This document shows positions 1-14,800 of a stretch of DNA of 64,000 nucleotides, one piece after another. The position numbers were made by a program, and so were the translations under genes. Within the stretch, counting starts at the first letter, position 1. Each line of letters opens with the position of its first letter. A model generated the notes under the pieces. The model was not told the origin of the DNA, ran no database searches, and saw only the letters and a program-made list of their open reading frames with translations. Where the stretch lies: NCBI GenBank assembly GCA_024734555.1, contig JANPWX010000126.1:2210032-2274031 (forward strand). Direction: 5' to 3'. Origin of the DNA: Trochalopteron elliotii (taxonomy: Eukaryota; Chordata; Aves; Passeriformes; Leiothrichidae).

Positions 1-2794
1 GGTGCCTTGAGCATCCCCTCCTCCTGCAGAAATGGTGTGAGGCAAGTGCTGTGCAGGATGTTTCTGAGGGAGACAGCTTTGCATTCAGAGACTGGGAGTC
101 TGACATCTGCCACAAGATCTTACATCAAATAGCAAAGTCTGGTTTGTTTATGTGTGTTTATATGTCATCAGTCTTTGTAGTTGGAACAAAGACTTCAAAG
201 ACTGGCCTTGTTTGTGTGGTCAGTGTGGAACACAACTTCAGTCCTGAGGATCTGCACCTTCCCCATAAACCTCAAGCCTTTTTCTCCTGCTTTGGACAGG
301 ATGCTGCTTTAAAAAATCCCTGAAATGTGCTTGGCAGTGTGAGATTTGGCAAGAACATGGACTGCTTTGAATAAATCAGATAATCTGAGCCAGATATTCT
401 AGATCTACTGCATGACTGAAACTGGGGTTTATTACTGATTGAATGCAAACCCTTTTATTTGTGTCTGCTAAAAAGCACTATAAAAGGTAATGGTAATGTT
501 GCTAAGGAACTGTTTACCTGCCAAATGTATCTCTGTGATGCATGAGGTGACCATGGGAACCAATTTGGTGGCAATTATTTAAAGAGAACCTTACAGTGAA
601 ATGACTATTGCATGTATACTAAATATTTCTGAAATTGCATTTGAAAAGCTTATTTCTGGGAAAGGGTATAATAGCTAGAAATCCATTTAGAGAGAAGGGT
701 CAGCACAGGTCCTGCATAAAAAATACATTACAAGAGCCAGTTTTTTTGATGTATAATTTACAAATCATGTTTTGAAAATAAATAGGAAATCAGTTTGGGG
801 TTATCAACTTTGTGCAAATTTAAAATGATTTGGTGTCCATTCCTAGGGGATTCAGTCTTTTGCCTGGTTCCATTTTTTTGTAAAAAATTAATTACAGGTT
901 GCTGTATCCCCCCTTGAGAACTTATTAACTATGTCTCCCTCTCCAAAGAGTGCTTGGCTCTCAGGAGATAAAGTGCCTTAGGCTAAAAGCTGCTGATTCC
1001 ATTTCTGATTCATAAAGAAATTTTTTAAACTTATTTTTATCCTTACTGACATTTTCCACGAGTAATAACTAATAGCAAAACACCAGGATCAAGGCTGTTA
1101 TGATGTTGTCTTATAAAGGAAGCATGTGCTGCACAAGTGATTCCTCAGGGGTTGAATTTTACTAGAAAGATTAAGCACAAAGATTATTTTAAAGCATGTA
1201 TGTGTTGAATTCAAAGGGAAAATTTTCACAGTTACTATAAACATTGAAACTGTAGGAAAACCTCCTGTTGCTTGATACAATTTTTATGGAATATACTTAC
1301 TTATGAGCTGCCATCAGGATGCCACCAAAGTGAATGTCTTGGTGACATTCTACCATAAAGCCATTATGGTGCCATCACCATTTAACTCAGTAACAAATTC
1401 TGTAGGAAATCTGAAATAATGGCTGGTGTAGGATTAGAATTTGCTCATTTTTTCACTTGTGGGCCAGCTAACAACTGTTGTCTGAGTGGAGTAATTAAGA
1501 AGGAATCAATATAGAGAATTTGTAATGACAGGTAAAGTTTGTTTGGAAAATTAAGAGACATTTCAGTGTAAATAAAGAGGGGTGAGAATGATTGTGTTCC
1601 AGATGAGAAAATACAGGATACTGAAGTTCTGTAGGGTTCCAGATGAATACTTGCGTGGACTGACTTTTCAAGAGATGGAGATTAATTCATCCTTAAATTA
1701 TTATAATCAGGCTGGCCTTGGGGTTTTTTGCTTTTAAGTCATTTGAGGTTGCATGGCTCAGTCTCTGTCTCTCAGCAGCCCCCAGACCCAGAGTGATGTC
1801 ACAGAAGTGCAAAGTGAATCAGTGCCTTTCACAAAGTCTTGTGTGTGCTGACTTACAGCCACTGCAGCTCATGCTGGGGCTTTACTTGCCAGCACATCCA
1901 GCAATAAGGATGTTTTTAAGGCCTGTAAGGACTCAGATGTATTCTTTTGTAAAACTGAAATAGATTTATGCACATAATCCACAGTGGGGCTGGAAAACAT
2001 GTCCAAGTGTAGCAAACAGGCTGTTTCTGTACTTGTGTTTGTATGTCTGAAGGTATTTTAGTGTTGCAGAGAAGAGAATCCATACAATTACAGTGGAGGA
2101 TGATTAGGTGGAAAGTAAAGTTTTTCAGAAGGTACTATTTGAATGTCATGGCTCATAAATTCACTAAGTAACTTTAATTTGCCCTGTAAAAGTGAGTTAG
2201 AAGTTGGCAGTATATTTAGCATATTTTTTTATTTTGAGTTTTGAAAACAATTTGGGTTTTTTTTATTTTTCCTGTGTTCCAGTGACTTGGGTCAGTCCCA
2301 CTGTCACTTACAAGTGGTGAAGAGGACCAAACGCTTCTCTCCCAGTTAGCTTCAATGTGCTCACTTTGAAACAGTGGAGCAGAGAAGTCAGGTCCTTTCT
2401 CACTCTGGTAAATTAACATTTTTCAGTGCTAGAAACCCCCCTTTGGAACAGAATTACGATGCATTGCTGGAACTCAGTTGCTTGCAAGTCTCTGAGCTTA
2501 CCTGTGTTCACCATCATGATGTCAGCTGGGAGCTCCCATTATCTGAGCTTATGTTCAGCACTTCTTTGTGCTAATTGGAAGGTCTGGGTTTAATTTGTTT
2601 AACACAGTGTGTGTCTCCCCAGTGGACCTTAAAAGAAGGTACATTACAGGCTTTTTCCTGTAGACAGAGCCTCAGTCCTCTTTGAGTCCTGCATGTTTGT
2701 TTCTTTGTAAGGCATGTGTGGAAAATGATTCTTGTGACCACTGTAATGATTGTTTAAAGGTTGTGCTTAATTAAAACTTCCTGTTGTCTTTCAG
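1..2794 (+). other. PPIL2: PPIL2 intron (5' end outside window)
   Basis: This stretch precedes the first recognisable PPIL2 exon and ends in a pyrimidine-rich tract and AG acceptor just before 2795. I looked for the preceding cyclophilin exon, which should encode the Leu-Glu-Leu-His-Cys region ahead of the Thr-Pro-Arg-Thr-Cys start, and did not find it, so it should lie left of base 1. Short reading frames here have no recognisable similarity. I see no transposon or RNA gene. Confidence 0.75.
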
Positions 2795-2884
2795 ACACCC
2801 CGAACGTGTGAGAACTTTATCAAATTGTGCAAGAAGAACTATTACGATGGAACAATTTTTCACAGATCAATTCGGAATTTTGTG
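2795..2884 (+). CDS. PPIL2: PPIL2 exon: cyclophilin domain, catalytic arginine
   Basis: Thirty whole codons (phase 0 to phase 0) encode [20 protein letters not shown] followed by [10 protein letters not shown]. The FHR triplet carries the arginine equivalent to Arg55 of cyclophilin A. The acceptor is a pyrimidine tract plus CAG just before the exon; the donor is GTGAGT at 2885. Confidence 0.96.
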
Positions 2885-5800
2885 GTGAGTATTAAAAAGC
2901 TCCTGTGTAATGCACAGTATGGGATGTACTCCAAATATCCCATATATTTAACTTACCTCAGGTTTAGGTTGTTCCATGCATCACAACTTGCAATAGATGT
3001 ATATTAAATATACATCAGAATGAGGGTTGTCCTAACCTATGCTGTGTGTACTTAGGGGTGTCACTGACAATTGTCTCTGACTACCATTGTCACTGGGAGC
3101 ATCACTGCATTCAGCACTGCATTTGGTGGCATTGCAGACAAAGCCTTGAAGAGTCAGTGCCTTGGCTCTTGTTATCTTCCCCAAGATGTGGGTGGGTGGT
3201 TAATGAACAGAAGGAGACAAGGAAATGCTAATGTGGATAAGTAATACAGTGGTCTGTTGAAATCCCATTCAGATGAAACGTTAGCAAGCATCTGAATTTC
3301 TGTTTCAGGTTGTGGTACTGGGATATTATCAGATCATCCTTTCCTAATGTGCTCCAGCACTGGGTGCCCAGTCTTTCTTGTGAAGGAGTTAAAGAGCACC
3401 TTGTGTTCCAGAACTGTGCCTTTGGTAGTCAAAGATCTTTATTTACAGAGTTACAGTCCAGGCAGCTTAGGATATTGTAGCTGCCCTGTAACTTCCTTTC
3501 AGAAGAATTAACAGGCTGATCCTGAAGGCAGAGCACATCTCACAGGGAACATCACTGCATGTTACATTCCATCCTGTCATCCTACAAAAAGCTTTTTTTC
3601 TTTTGACAGCACTGTATATCTCAGTTCTTAGTTAAACTCACAACTAAAATTGTGCTATTGCTTTGAAACTGATTGTGTCACGCTCCCTCCACTGGCATTA
3701 AAACTTTGAATATTATTTCTGTAGATCCTGCATGTACAGTGATCAATACATGTAATTAATTTTGTCACTGAAAGATTGGTTTTGCATGAAGATTTTTCCT
3801 ACTGGAGGTAGTGAGTGGGATACAGATTCAGATACAAAAAATATTCCATATTCCCTCTTTTCTTGCTTCCCATCATGTGAAGGATTGGTAGCAAAATGTA
3901 AAGCCTTTTCAGTTCCAAAAGCAGTGCATCATCAGTTAAAAAGCAGGTTCTGATTCAGCACATAATTAAAAGGATGATCTGGTTAACCAATTTGAGATTG
4001 GTTATTTTCCCTATTTGCCCATAAAAGACCTATTATTTTTATAGAACTGCCATTCTGCTTATGGATAAGCAATGTCAGGGATGACATGCTTATGACAGCC
4101 AGCTGATAAATAAGCTCCAAATAAGTAGTAATGGCTTCCTTGTTCCTGACTTGTCAACATGACACCATACAGAAGGCAGAAAATTGAGAAGAATTGGCTT
4201 TTATGGTTTGTATTTAATGTCTTTCACACAGATACATATGTAACACTGATTTAATTTTAATTCTGCAGATCCAAGGAGGTGATCCGACTGGAACAGGAAC
4301 AGGTGAGGTTGAGTTTGAATCAAGTAAACTGTTCTCACTTAATGGGCTGTGTTGTTACATTTACTTCCAGACAATTTTAAATTAAAATTCTCTAAATGAT
4401 GACATTCATTGATATATTTTTATGACCATGGTGACAATGTTCAAAATTTCATCCAATATATTCTCAGTCTAAAACTTGGGCACTCCTCCATGTAGAATTC
4501 TTGCACATTTTACTTCCTTTTTCCTTCAGGAAATAAATAAATGAAAATTATAATGATTTTGCAGCTAGTCTTCGAGGGCAAAGAACAAAGGAAGAAACAC
4601 ATTCATGCAAAGATGCTTTCAAATTCCATGTTAATTAAATACTTGAGACCTGCTTTGGAATTGGTGATTGGCCAGACACCATCTGTTCTCCCAGCTAGTT
4701 GCCTTATAATGCCCAAGCTGCTCTTTTTCTAACTTGTAGGGATCACTGCTACAAAATTCTTCCTCCTGTTCTTCCTCCCTTGCTTGGAGATCTGGGAACT
4801 GTCATAGCAGGAATGGTCAGGAGGCAGAGCAGCTGAAGGGTGGGAGAGCATTGTCCACCACAAGGGATAGGTCATGTCATACCTCTGCTCACTGCTGTAA
4901 ATTTGCTCATTTTCCACTTGCACCTTTTATCTGCCCACTTGTGGCTGTCACCAGCATCCCCAGCTCCTCACCTGCTTAAATACTTCAGCTCTATTTATTT
5001 TGTAAATTACGTGAGTGTGAGTTGTAATGTATGTGGTAATCAACAGGTGCAGGATTTGAGACTCGGTAAAGGTTCAGTGTTTTGATGGCAAAAACCCATT
5101 AACAAGAATTGTTACCATCTATGCTTGGACTGTCAAATGTGATTTGATTTTTTTTTATATGGAAAGTTTTGGTTCAAATCCCAGAAGACATAATTAGGAA
5201 CATCTTTTGAAATGAGAAATTAAAGAGGTGTCAGGAGACAGGAGAGATTTAATAGCTTGCCTCAGACACCTCTCACCCTTGCAAGGTGGAGTTCAGATCC
5301 TGCCGTGGAATGAAAATTAAGTTGCTGGTGTCATTCCTGCTTCTGTTTTGCAAATGGCAGAAGTGCTGTAAGACAGCAGAGCTAACAGAGGACTGGCATC
5401 ACTGCTGCACTGAGGGCAAGGCTCAGCTCTACTGGCTTTGCCAGTAGGAATGATACTATGCAAATTGGATGAAAATCCTCCTACGTATATTCTTTCACTT
5501 TAAAAAAGGAGTCTAATGACCTCTAGTATTTTCCATCTTGTTTTCCTCCTTGTCATTCTTAATTAAATATGAGTATATCACAGGCGAGATGTCTCGCAAA
5601 CATCTGTCAGGACTATTAAAGTTAAAATGAAATGAACAGTGTGCACTCAAGCAGACATGAGTCTTGCACATTTTTAGAGACTGGCTTGCAATTATTGTAG
5701 AGTCCAAACGGTGCAAATGTCTTTTTTGCACCTGAATGACTTTTATTTTTTGAAGACAGTTGAATTTTATATGTCTTTACCTAATTGCTTGTTGAATATA

Positions 5801-8800
5801 GTATCACAAGAAAATCTAAATGGAGAGCCTGGTGGGCTGTAGGTTGCTCTTGAACTGTCATGCCTTTGTGTTTAATACTTCAGTGAAGCTGCTTAGACAG
5901 TTCACAGAGTGCAAGTAGTCTGTCAAGATTTGTTCCTGACTACTGGATAGATCCAGGGCACTTGACTGTGAGGCAGAAATTCCATTGTGTGTCTCGAGCT
6001 GTAAGAAGGTGGGCAGACCTGAGCCTTGATGTTCCCTTGGCAGCAGGGCAGCCAGAGGAGGGCTCAGCTCAGCAGCACTGCTCCAGCAGGGCAGATGGAC
6101 TGATGCTCTCTGGGCTCCCGTGCTGTAAAAGTGTTGGTCCATTGCTTTGTGCATTATTGATGTGTTCACAGGCATTCACTTTAGGAAAGCTTTGGAGTAA
6201 AGCACTGGGATTCAGTACTTTGTACCTTTTTTGCCTGCGGCCTGTTTGTTATTTGCAGGATAAATTCCCTTTTATTTATTTCTTCTGCTGGAAGGGATTT
6301 CAGTATTTTTTTGACTTGCTGCTTCTTAGAAGGGAAAAAAAAAAAGATGCACCTTTGAAAGCTAAAAAAAATCTGTAAGATTAAATGGGCTTTAGAAGCA
6401 AATAACTTGACTTCTGTAATATCAGAGAAGCATATGAGAACAGAACAGGGCTTTCTTCCCAGATATTTCAATTGGCAATAGGAAGGACTATTTGGAGGTT
6501 ACCCTTTAAATGTCAATATTATAAACTGTTTCTATTAGAGCCTTTTGTAGGATGACTTCAGAACAAAAAAAACATACTTTGTTTCCTCATCCACACAGAA
6601 CCTTCTGCTTTAACTGATGGTTTTTAGCTAAGAGATTTGGCCTTTTTGTTTGTTTTTTGAAAAAAAAAAAAAAACAACCTTTTCTATACTGGTACATGGA
6701 AGGTGCATTAAGCCTGTATATATTCTGCTTCTGTTTATCTAATTATTCCTGTTTGTTAGTTCAGGAATTAGAACAGACTTGTTTGAATATCTTCCCACCC
6801 TTTGGTTTCTGTCATCTGACATTCATCCCATGTGTCAGGGTGTCAGGTTTATGGTTGCAGCCCCCAGATGCTGAGATGATCACCCACTCCATTGCTAACT
6901 AAGCCCATCTTCTGGGTGGATTTGGGCACAATTAGTACAACGTGACAGAAGGTTACTTGTGATACATACACAGACTGTAACTGTGCTTTGGCTCACCTGA
7001 ATTAAGTGTGCTTGTGTTCTGGAAACAGTTCACAGAGGTCAATGCCAAGCTGGTTGTCACTGACCCTCCTCTCCCATGGCTGCTCCAGCTGAACTGTTCT
7101 CTCTGTAGGCAGCCCTGAGCCTTGCTTTGTTGTTTGTTATTCAGCTCCCCAGTTTGTCCTTTTTGAGTCTCTTTTGGACTGTCGTAAAAGTAAATGTGAC
7201 CCAGCAGACATGTGAAGGACAACTAATTCCTGGTACTCAGCAGTTAACCTTGGAATGGAGAAGGGTGGAAATTAGCATTATGGCAGCTGGGAGTTGAGAT
7301 ACCACCCTGGGAAAAGAGTGGGGAGTAGAGTTTTACCTTAGCATAACTGTCAGACCTGCACTGCCACAGCAGTCAGACACACAGTCCTGCAAGGCTGACA
7401 CTGGTTTGGAGGACCTGACTCATTTTCCTACAGCATTCACCTTACTGTTTCACAAGACTACTGGGAGAAGTTTTATTGTGGTGCAGCAGCTTATTTCTTC
7501 TCTAGCACAATAACCACCCATAGAGGCAGTATTCAGAGCAATAAGCTGAGTCATGGTCATTCTTTGTAATGATTAATTATTTGAAAATGAATTTTAGATT
7601 TGTGATGTATCTCTTTTCCTGCTGTTCATAACAAGTAAGTGGTTGAACATAGTGAGTAATTCTAACTCACGGTCGTGCAAGTGGAGCAGCTGCTCTGTAT
7701 TTTCAGTGTTCCAAATAATAGAAGAAAATTTGCATGTAGAAAAAATAGGTTTAATATCCTAACCCTTTTGTATGAAAAAGGGGAAACTATATGCAAAGCC
7801 TCAGATTTTCAAAGCAGCACAGGCTTTTTTCAGCTACTCTTTCTTGCAACCTGGTGGAAGGTCTCATGAATCAGCCTGTGATTTATGAATCCAGGAGGGC
7901 ACAAAGGAGCCCCATTATAGCTGTAAAAGTCCAGGATGAAATATCACTGGTAGATGGGAATTGCATTTTGTTTGGCAGCAAGAAGAGCTCCTCTGAAATG
8001 TCAACAGCAAAGGACTCTGGACAAACTTGGTCAATGCAATGTGACTTCCTAAGATGGCAAGTTCCTAAACTGTAGCAGTTTTAGAGCCCCTTTTCTTGTA
8101 TGATTGAAGCTCAGCAAAAAGACAAGAGCAAGACCTTTTTTTCTAGAATATACTCCTTTTTATCTGCAGCCCATGTGCAAATCCACTCTCGGGTTTGCGG
8201 AGTTGGGTCCATGTCATCTTATCTGAGAGGAGAGAAGCACTTACTGCCTGAGCTAAGGCTTTCATATTTGCAAAATGATTCCAGAATCTCACTTGGAAGG
8301 CTCTACAGAAGTGTCAGATGTTATTATGTACCTCGTTGTTCCAAATGACAAGAAGAAAATTACAGAAAGTAAGCCATCATTTTTGTGAATCAGAACCCTC
8401 CTACTTCCTTACCACTGCTTAGCAATTTTTAAGCCAGAAAAAGGAAGGATTTATTTAAAATCACAACTGTCATGAATGATGATTCCCAGCCCACACCTGG
8501 CTTTTGGAATGCTACATTTCTGAAGCTTTAGATGCATCTCTCAGCTCTTTGCAAAAAAGTTGTACAAATTCTGTGTGCCTCCAAAAAAAATTTTATATGC
8601 TTTTAGTAGGAACAAAGACTACCAAAGAGTAATCTGGTTTAGTTCAAAAGACAATCTGAAAATGTGGCTTTTTTCTGTGTAGCAGCTAATGTGTGATTGC
8701 TTCAGATGTCAGTTTAGATCTGTTCACCTGTTTACTATCAGCACAGGATGCAGATACAAGACTGAATAACTAACCATGCTTCAGTACAAGCTAAATATAT

Positions 8801-11800
8801 CTTGCCACTCTGGATAGCCACAGAAATTATTAATGTTCTTTTCTAAGAGCTGTGTGGTCTGTTTCATTTCATCTCTGTGTGAGAATGAGTTAAACACGTC
8901 TTTAATTTAAGAGAATTTTTTTTTAAATGGAGAATGTGTGGAATTGTCTCCCAGCTTCCTGCAGCTTTGAATCATGCATATCCAAGTAGGCACGTGATTT
9001 TTATTTTACAGAATTGTACAAAAACTCTTTCTAACTCCTGAAGGCATTGACACTGTCCAGGTTAAATGCTGTTGAATGGCAGTGTATTTCTGTGGCAGAT
9101 CCCAAGTACATTTCCAGCTTTGTGCAAGCAGCAGATTCCCATATGCAGGCTGTAATTATTCCCAACACCAATCCAGCCAGTGGCAGTACATGCCGGGGTC
9201 GTGGCTGCTGCCATGTGAACTGATTCTTAGCACAGAACCCCACAGAATTCTTTCCCAGCACTTTTGTAATGTGATCTCAGGAACGTTTGTGAGTCCAGTA
9301 GGCACACAGCTCCACTTGGACAGAAGATAAGCTGAGAGGGAGGTGAAGTGACAGGCAGTGCTGCCAGCCGTGAATCCAACACCCGGAGTCAAGTCTTGTT
9401 TCCCGTGGGCTTTGCTTGTAGGCTGGTACATCAGCACTGGGGTGAGGGGTTTGCATCATTGTGACTCCAAATATAGCCAGCAGAGATCTGTGTGCAGTCT
9501 GAGGAAGATTTGGGGAGTGTCAGGAGGAGCCTCCTCTCTTTGTGGCACATACAGGGAGTGTAACATGAAAAGGCTGGAGCCAGACACCGCCATGCTCCCA
9601 CCTCCTCTGTCTGCATCCATTCTGCTTTCAGAAAATGTACAGCCACACCTCCCAACTGTGCTGAGAATAAACACAGTAAAATCTGCTACTTACAAACACC
9701 TCGTAATTATTAGTAGGTTTGGAACCTGTGAGTGGTTTTCCTAAGTTTACATTGAGCTCTAATGTGGAGAATAAAAAGTAAGAATGTAAAATCCCTGTTC
9801 CAGCTGAGCATTAGGCACTGTGCTGCCATGGCCCTAGACTGATGAGGGGTCTGTGCTTAATCTTCACAGAGAAAGTCATGCTGGGTTTCAGTAATTAAAA
9901 AAATGTATAGATGTAACTTGCCATCTTCTGACTTGTTCTGTCTAGTCCTGCTTCAAGCAGATACTTGAAGCCTGGAACAATTCCAAAGGTTAGCAGGACT
10001 TTGATGGAAAGCACATTCAGGCTATTTTTAATTTAAGGAGAATACTTTGGGATTTTCCTTGAAAAAGAAAACAAAGTATTCCCTTTAATTTATTTAAAAA
10101 CCCCAAACCAAAACAACAACAAAAACCCCCAAGCCGTGGCTGCTCTGCTGAGAGCCTTTGCAGTGTCTCCACTGCCCTTTGCCAGTTTGTGCTGCCAGGT
10201 CTCCACAGACACTTCAGTTATGCCCTTCACAGGACATCTGGCCTTCTAGGCAAATGCTGCACAGGCCATTCCCTGTTCCTGCTGCAGCTCCCAGGCAGAC
10301 AAAATTAACCTTGGAAACAGCTGTATGGCAGACAGAGCAAGGGCTGTAACTATCTGCTAAAATATTAGTGCTTATTTCCAGAGAACCAGAATGAACCAAA
10401 CTTAGCTTTCATACATATGAGATTCATTCTGACCTGCAGTGCATGATCCAAAGTGAAATAGTACAAAAATAGATATTCCAAAACCTAAAGATCATGGCTC
10501 ACTGCTCCTGTCTGCAAGCTCTTGGGTCTGGTTGTTTGTTGTGCCACAAAGAGAGAGTCTCTCTGTCATTCACAATTTTTCTCTTTCCTTTTGAATTATT
10601 TTTCTGACCAGTGAAGGCTTCAGGCTTGATTCCACTCTCTTTCAGCAGCTTGACTGTAATTCCAGCATCAGCTGGAAGCACATGAAGGGTGTAGCAGGCT
10701 CACGGGTTTGGCCACTTGCTGCTGTGTCCCATCTCAACAGACTGTGCTCATGTTCCATATCCTCTGAAAATTTCAGACAGCACAAACTCCTCTAGAGCTG
10801 CCTGAAAGTGTACCATATCCCTGTCACCCACTACTGGAAAAGATTGGCATATGGGATCAAGCTGATGTAATTTAGCTGATCTTAAAATATTCAATAGCCA
10901 GAGATTGCTGAAGTAACCACTGCTGTACTCCTGATTACAGAAAATCCCTACAGGGTTTGTCTCCTTTTGCCACCTCTTGTCAAACTGCAGAGCAGGCAAC
11001 ACTCAACTCTATTAATAGGTCTTTTGAATATGATTAATTGGGTTTTTAAGTGGGTCAACTTCTTCCAGAATTTCTCACTTAGTTCCACTTGCAGCTGTCC
11101 ATATGTGATGCTTTGTTTGCATGGTATCATCTGAAACTCTTTCCTCATTTAACACACTCTTGTGATTTTTTGGGTAAGGTTTTCAGTAGGAGCCTGATTC
11201 ATTCCTGGGTTTTATTTGCTGCTTCTTCGTGCAGCCATATCATCAAATTGTTTTCTGTGCTATGTGTGCACATGGCTGTGGAACACCACAGGTCACACCT
11301 TGACCTGCTGCTTCTCCAGTGATACACTTACCTACTCTGGAGGTCTCTTGAGCCAGTTCTGCAGATGGACAAGGCTTGCTGCCTGTTTGGAGAGTTTTGT
11401 TTGTTTTATTTTTAATACTGTCCTAAGGTGAAATATTTTTTCATGGTTTGTCAAACAAGATTATGGATTTGACTATAAAACCATGACTCATCTCAGCCTT
11501 TGTTTTTCTTATTAAGGATGATCCTGGAGGAAAGTGCAAATGAAAATGTCAGATCTGTCATAAATAATGTAAAAATGGCAGCCAAGAGGAAAGCTCTCAC
11601 GGACCCTCTCTCTGTCCAGTCACAGAAAAGAAATCAGTTTTGGAGGGCTAGGGCTGAGGTTTTTGCAATTTTATCATTCTTTTACCTTCACTGCATATAA
11701 GTGTTCACATCATCCAGATATCTAGTCCAAATATCTAATTTTTGCCTTTTAATTTGGAGCACCACATATCATCATTCTTCATTGTTTAGTCTGGGATTAA

Positions 11801-14800
11801 GCATTTGAGCTTATAGCTCCTATTCTTAGTTGATTCTATGAATGTGTTTCATCTCCCTGATATTTTATTTCTGGAAGCAGTGCCATATCCAGAGTGCAAT
11901 TAAACTGGTAACTCTTTGCTCTGTGTTTTGTCGTGAAGCCAATTTTAAAGATTTAATGTCTCAAAAGAGATAAATTATGGTAGACCAGGAGGAAAAAATT
12001 AAATCCTTGACAGTTTTTCAGCACAGGATACATAAAGCTGTTGATAAAGTGTGGTTTGTTGCAGCTGATAGTGTGAGGGCACAGAAATGTGTTGCCAGTT
12101 GCAAACAGCAGATTTCAAGGTCGTGCTCAAATACTGGCCTAGTGATAGGGGTGAGGTGACAATGTATTAACACATAGTGACTGCAAGTGCTGGGAACCTT
12201 GAATTTAATGTCAGTGCCTGTTGCAAAACACAGTGAGAAACTAATGAAAATAAACATTATTCTTCTATCTTTTTTTTTTTCCTAAAGGAGGAGAATCTTA
12301 CTGGGGAAAACCTTTCAAAGATGAATTCAAGCCAAATTTGTCCCACACGGGACGTGGTGTTCTTAGTATGGCAAATTCGGGACCCAACACAAACAAATCA
12401 CAGTTGTAAGTAGTCATTTGCTTTTTTGTGCTTTATTGATTTCCTCTGGAGATTGTGTCTCATTCTGTTAAGAAGAAAAATGACATTTTATGAGCTCTTA
12501 AAAGTTCAGTCAAGGGAAATACTCTGTTGAGTGGTGCATATTGCAATCCAATCTAAGAGCAAAGTGAAGCACAGGAAGAAGACCTGTAGGTTTACTATAT
12601 CAGCAATAATTTGTTGTCTTTGTTGTAATAATTTGAAGTTTCTGTTTGTTTTTGTCAGTGTCCCTACCCATCGTTACCCCTATAATTATCATCATTCATC
12701 ACACCTCGTCACTCTGTTTAAATTTAGCTCCATATTGAACTAAAATGAGGGAAAACTTAAAGATACTGAAGTTGTAATGGCCTTGTTCATGTGTAGCATT
12801 AATACTGGTGTTTGCCTGCAGTCCTTTAAGAACGTTCTGTATCACTTTGAGCCAACTGTTTATTGGTTGCTCTGTAAATATTAAAAAAGTGTTCTTTTAT
12901 TGGGAGCTCCAGGAAAGAGTAAGAGAGTGTGTATGTGTGTGTACAGTACTGTGTCTTGGCACTGAGGAGGGAGGGAGGGAGGGGGTCTTGGTGTTCGTGA
13001 TGCTGAGTGTTCTGATGGCTTGTAAACTCTGCAGCAGTGTGGTTTGCTTTAATTAAACACCAGGGCTTGTCTCAGGGCCTCACATTCTTAGGCTTACTTG
13101 CATTCTTAAGCCTAAGCACGTGTGGGGCAGTTTGCTGGATTGAGTTGCTGTACAACTTATTTTGGATTTGAATGTTACTGCCAGCTCTCACATGCTAAAT
13201 TAGGGAAGACTAGAGGCTTCTTTCCTCTTTTTTTTTTTTTTTTGTTTTTAAATATATATATATTTAAAAAAGAAAAGGGGGGGATTCTAAAAACAGAAGT
13301 TACAGAGACCATAAGCGATGTGCCATTTTGAGTTACATCATCTGCTGCTATAAATGTGATTGTATGTTCTCCTAAAATTTGCAAATGAAGTACAAAATTC
13401 CATTATATGGAAGTCCTTAAGAGAGTCCAGCTGCCCGTATTTATAAAGGTTCCTAGGCAGCACTTAGATACATCTCATCCAGCCTTAGAACTCTGTGAAT
13501 GGCTCTCCCCATAGGTGACAGGCACTTACAGGGCAGAGGGAGCTGGGTCCTTTCCACAAGGTGATGCTTGAATAATCCTCAGCACTTCTCTGGGATCATC
13601 CTGAGTTATGTTAATTCTCTTGTCTTTAATTTTATTTTGACAGCAGTGGCAGATGAGAAGCTTTCCCTGTATATTTGCTACTTCTCAGGGTTTTTCTATT
13701 ACAATACTGCATAACTGACCATGGGATGATTTTAAGTATTGAATATCCAGGAATAAAATGGTATCCCATGTAGGAGTTTGTATTCTGCACAGCATCCCAA
13801 TGCTTTCCTAGGGCAAGCTACATCTTAATAGACTGTCTGGCACATTACAGCTGCTCCTATTTTCAATCATATAACTTCCTGGGGCAGTTGCTTATATGGA
13901 AAAGTGCTTTTGGAATGCTTATATATTTTTAGCTGTCTCCTATGTAGTGTAACAGATGGAGACAGGGAGGAGAGCCAGCACTGCATGTCCAGCCAAGACA
14001 GGCCATTGTGGTCTGCAGACCACAGTGTGGAAACCTTTGTCTCATACATTTGTAGTCCAAGACTTCCAAAGAAGCATCAAGCTTTAGAGAAAAACTTCAG
14101 TACTGAAGGTTGCTTTGCATTAGTGTTTTGGTTCCCATTTTGAAGTTTAAAAGTACAGCCCCCAAAATTAAAAGTCCAATTAATTACTTTTGACACTTCA
14201 AAGTATTCTTCTGGGATGTTTGTATCTGGAGCACGAGTGTGCTCTGTCCAGAGGAGAAATGGATCACCGACAGGCCAGTTTAGGGGAAGAGAAATGCAAA
14301 AAGTAAATACCCAGAAAACAGAAGTTTACACTGGCAGAGACTGTTGTGTCATGTATCTTTATTTGTTGGATACAAGCTGCCATCATGAACGAGAAATGTT
14401 CTTCCCAAGCAGGACACACGTCTGCCTGCCCTGGGCCTGCTTGGCCAAGGAGGCAGATGCTCAGATTAATTCTGGACATGCTGCAAGGTCCCACTCTGGG
14501 AGCACTGTTTAAGAACGTTAGTGTGATGAAAAGTGAGAAACCAAAACTCTAGAAATCCAGGTGGAACCCACAAAACTGAGGAGCTGAAGGATGTTTGGTC
14601 CACAGGCCTTCCAGAGAGGAGCCAGAGAGGGAGAGGGGCTTGGCTTCTTTCCCTAAGCTTTTGCAGACACTGTGTGTTTTTAAGGATTCCTGGCTGTTGT
14701 TGAGGGTCAGTGGGACAATGTGGTAACTGTTATATCTTTACTCCTTCTAGCTTCATCACATTCCGCTCATGTGCGTATCTGGACAAGAAGCACACAGTTT

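Noticed and set aside
51..323. 90-codon + strand frame at the left edge
   Set aside because: Its sequence does not match the expected preceding PPIL2 exon and it lacks splice sites in the right phase. It is taken as intronic.
10690..11950. Possible old transposon in the 8 kb PPIL2 intron
   Set aside because: Some phrases looked repeat-like, but I could not match a consensus order to any LINE, SINE or DNA transposon with confidence.
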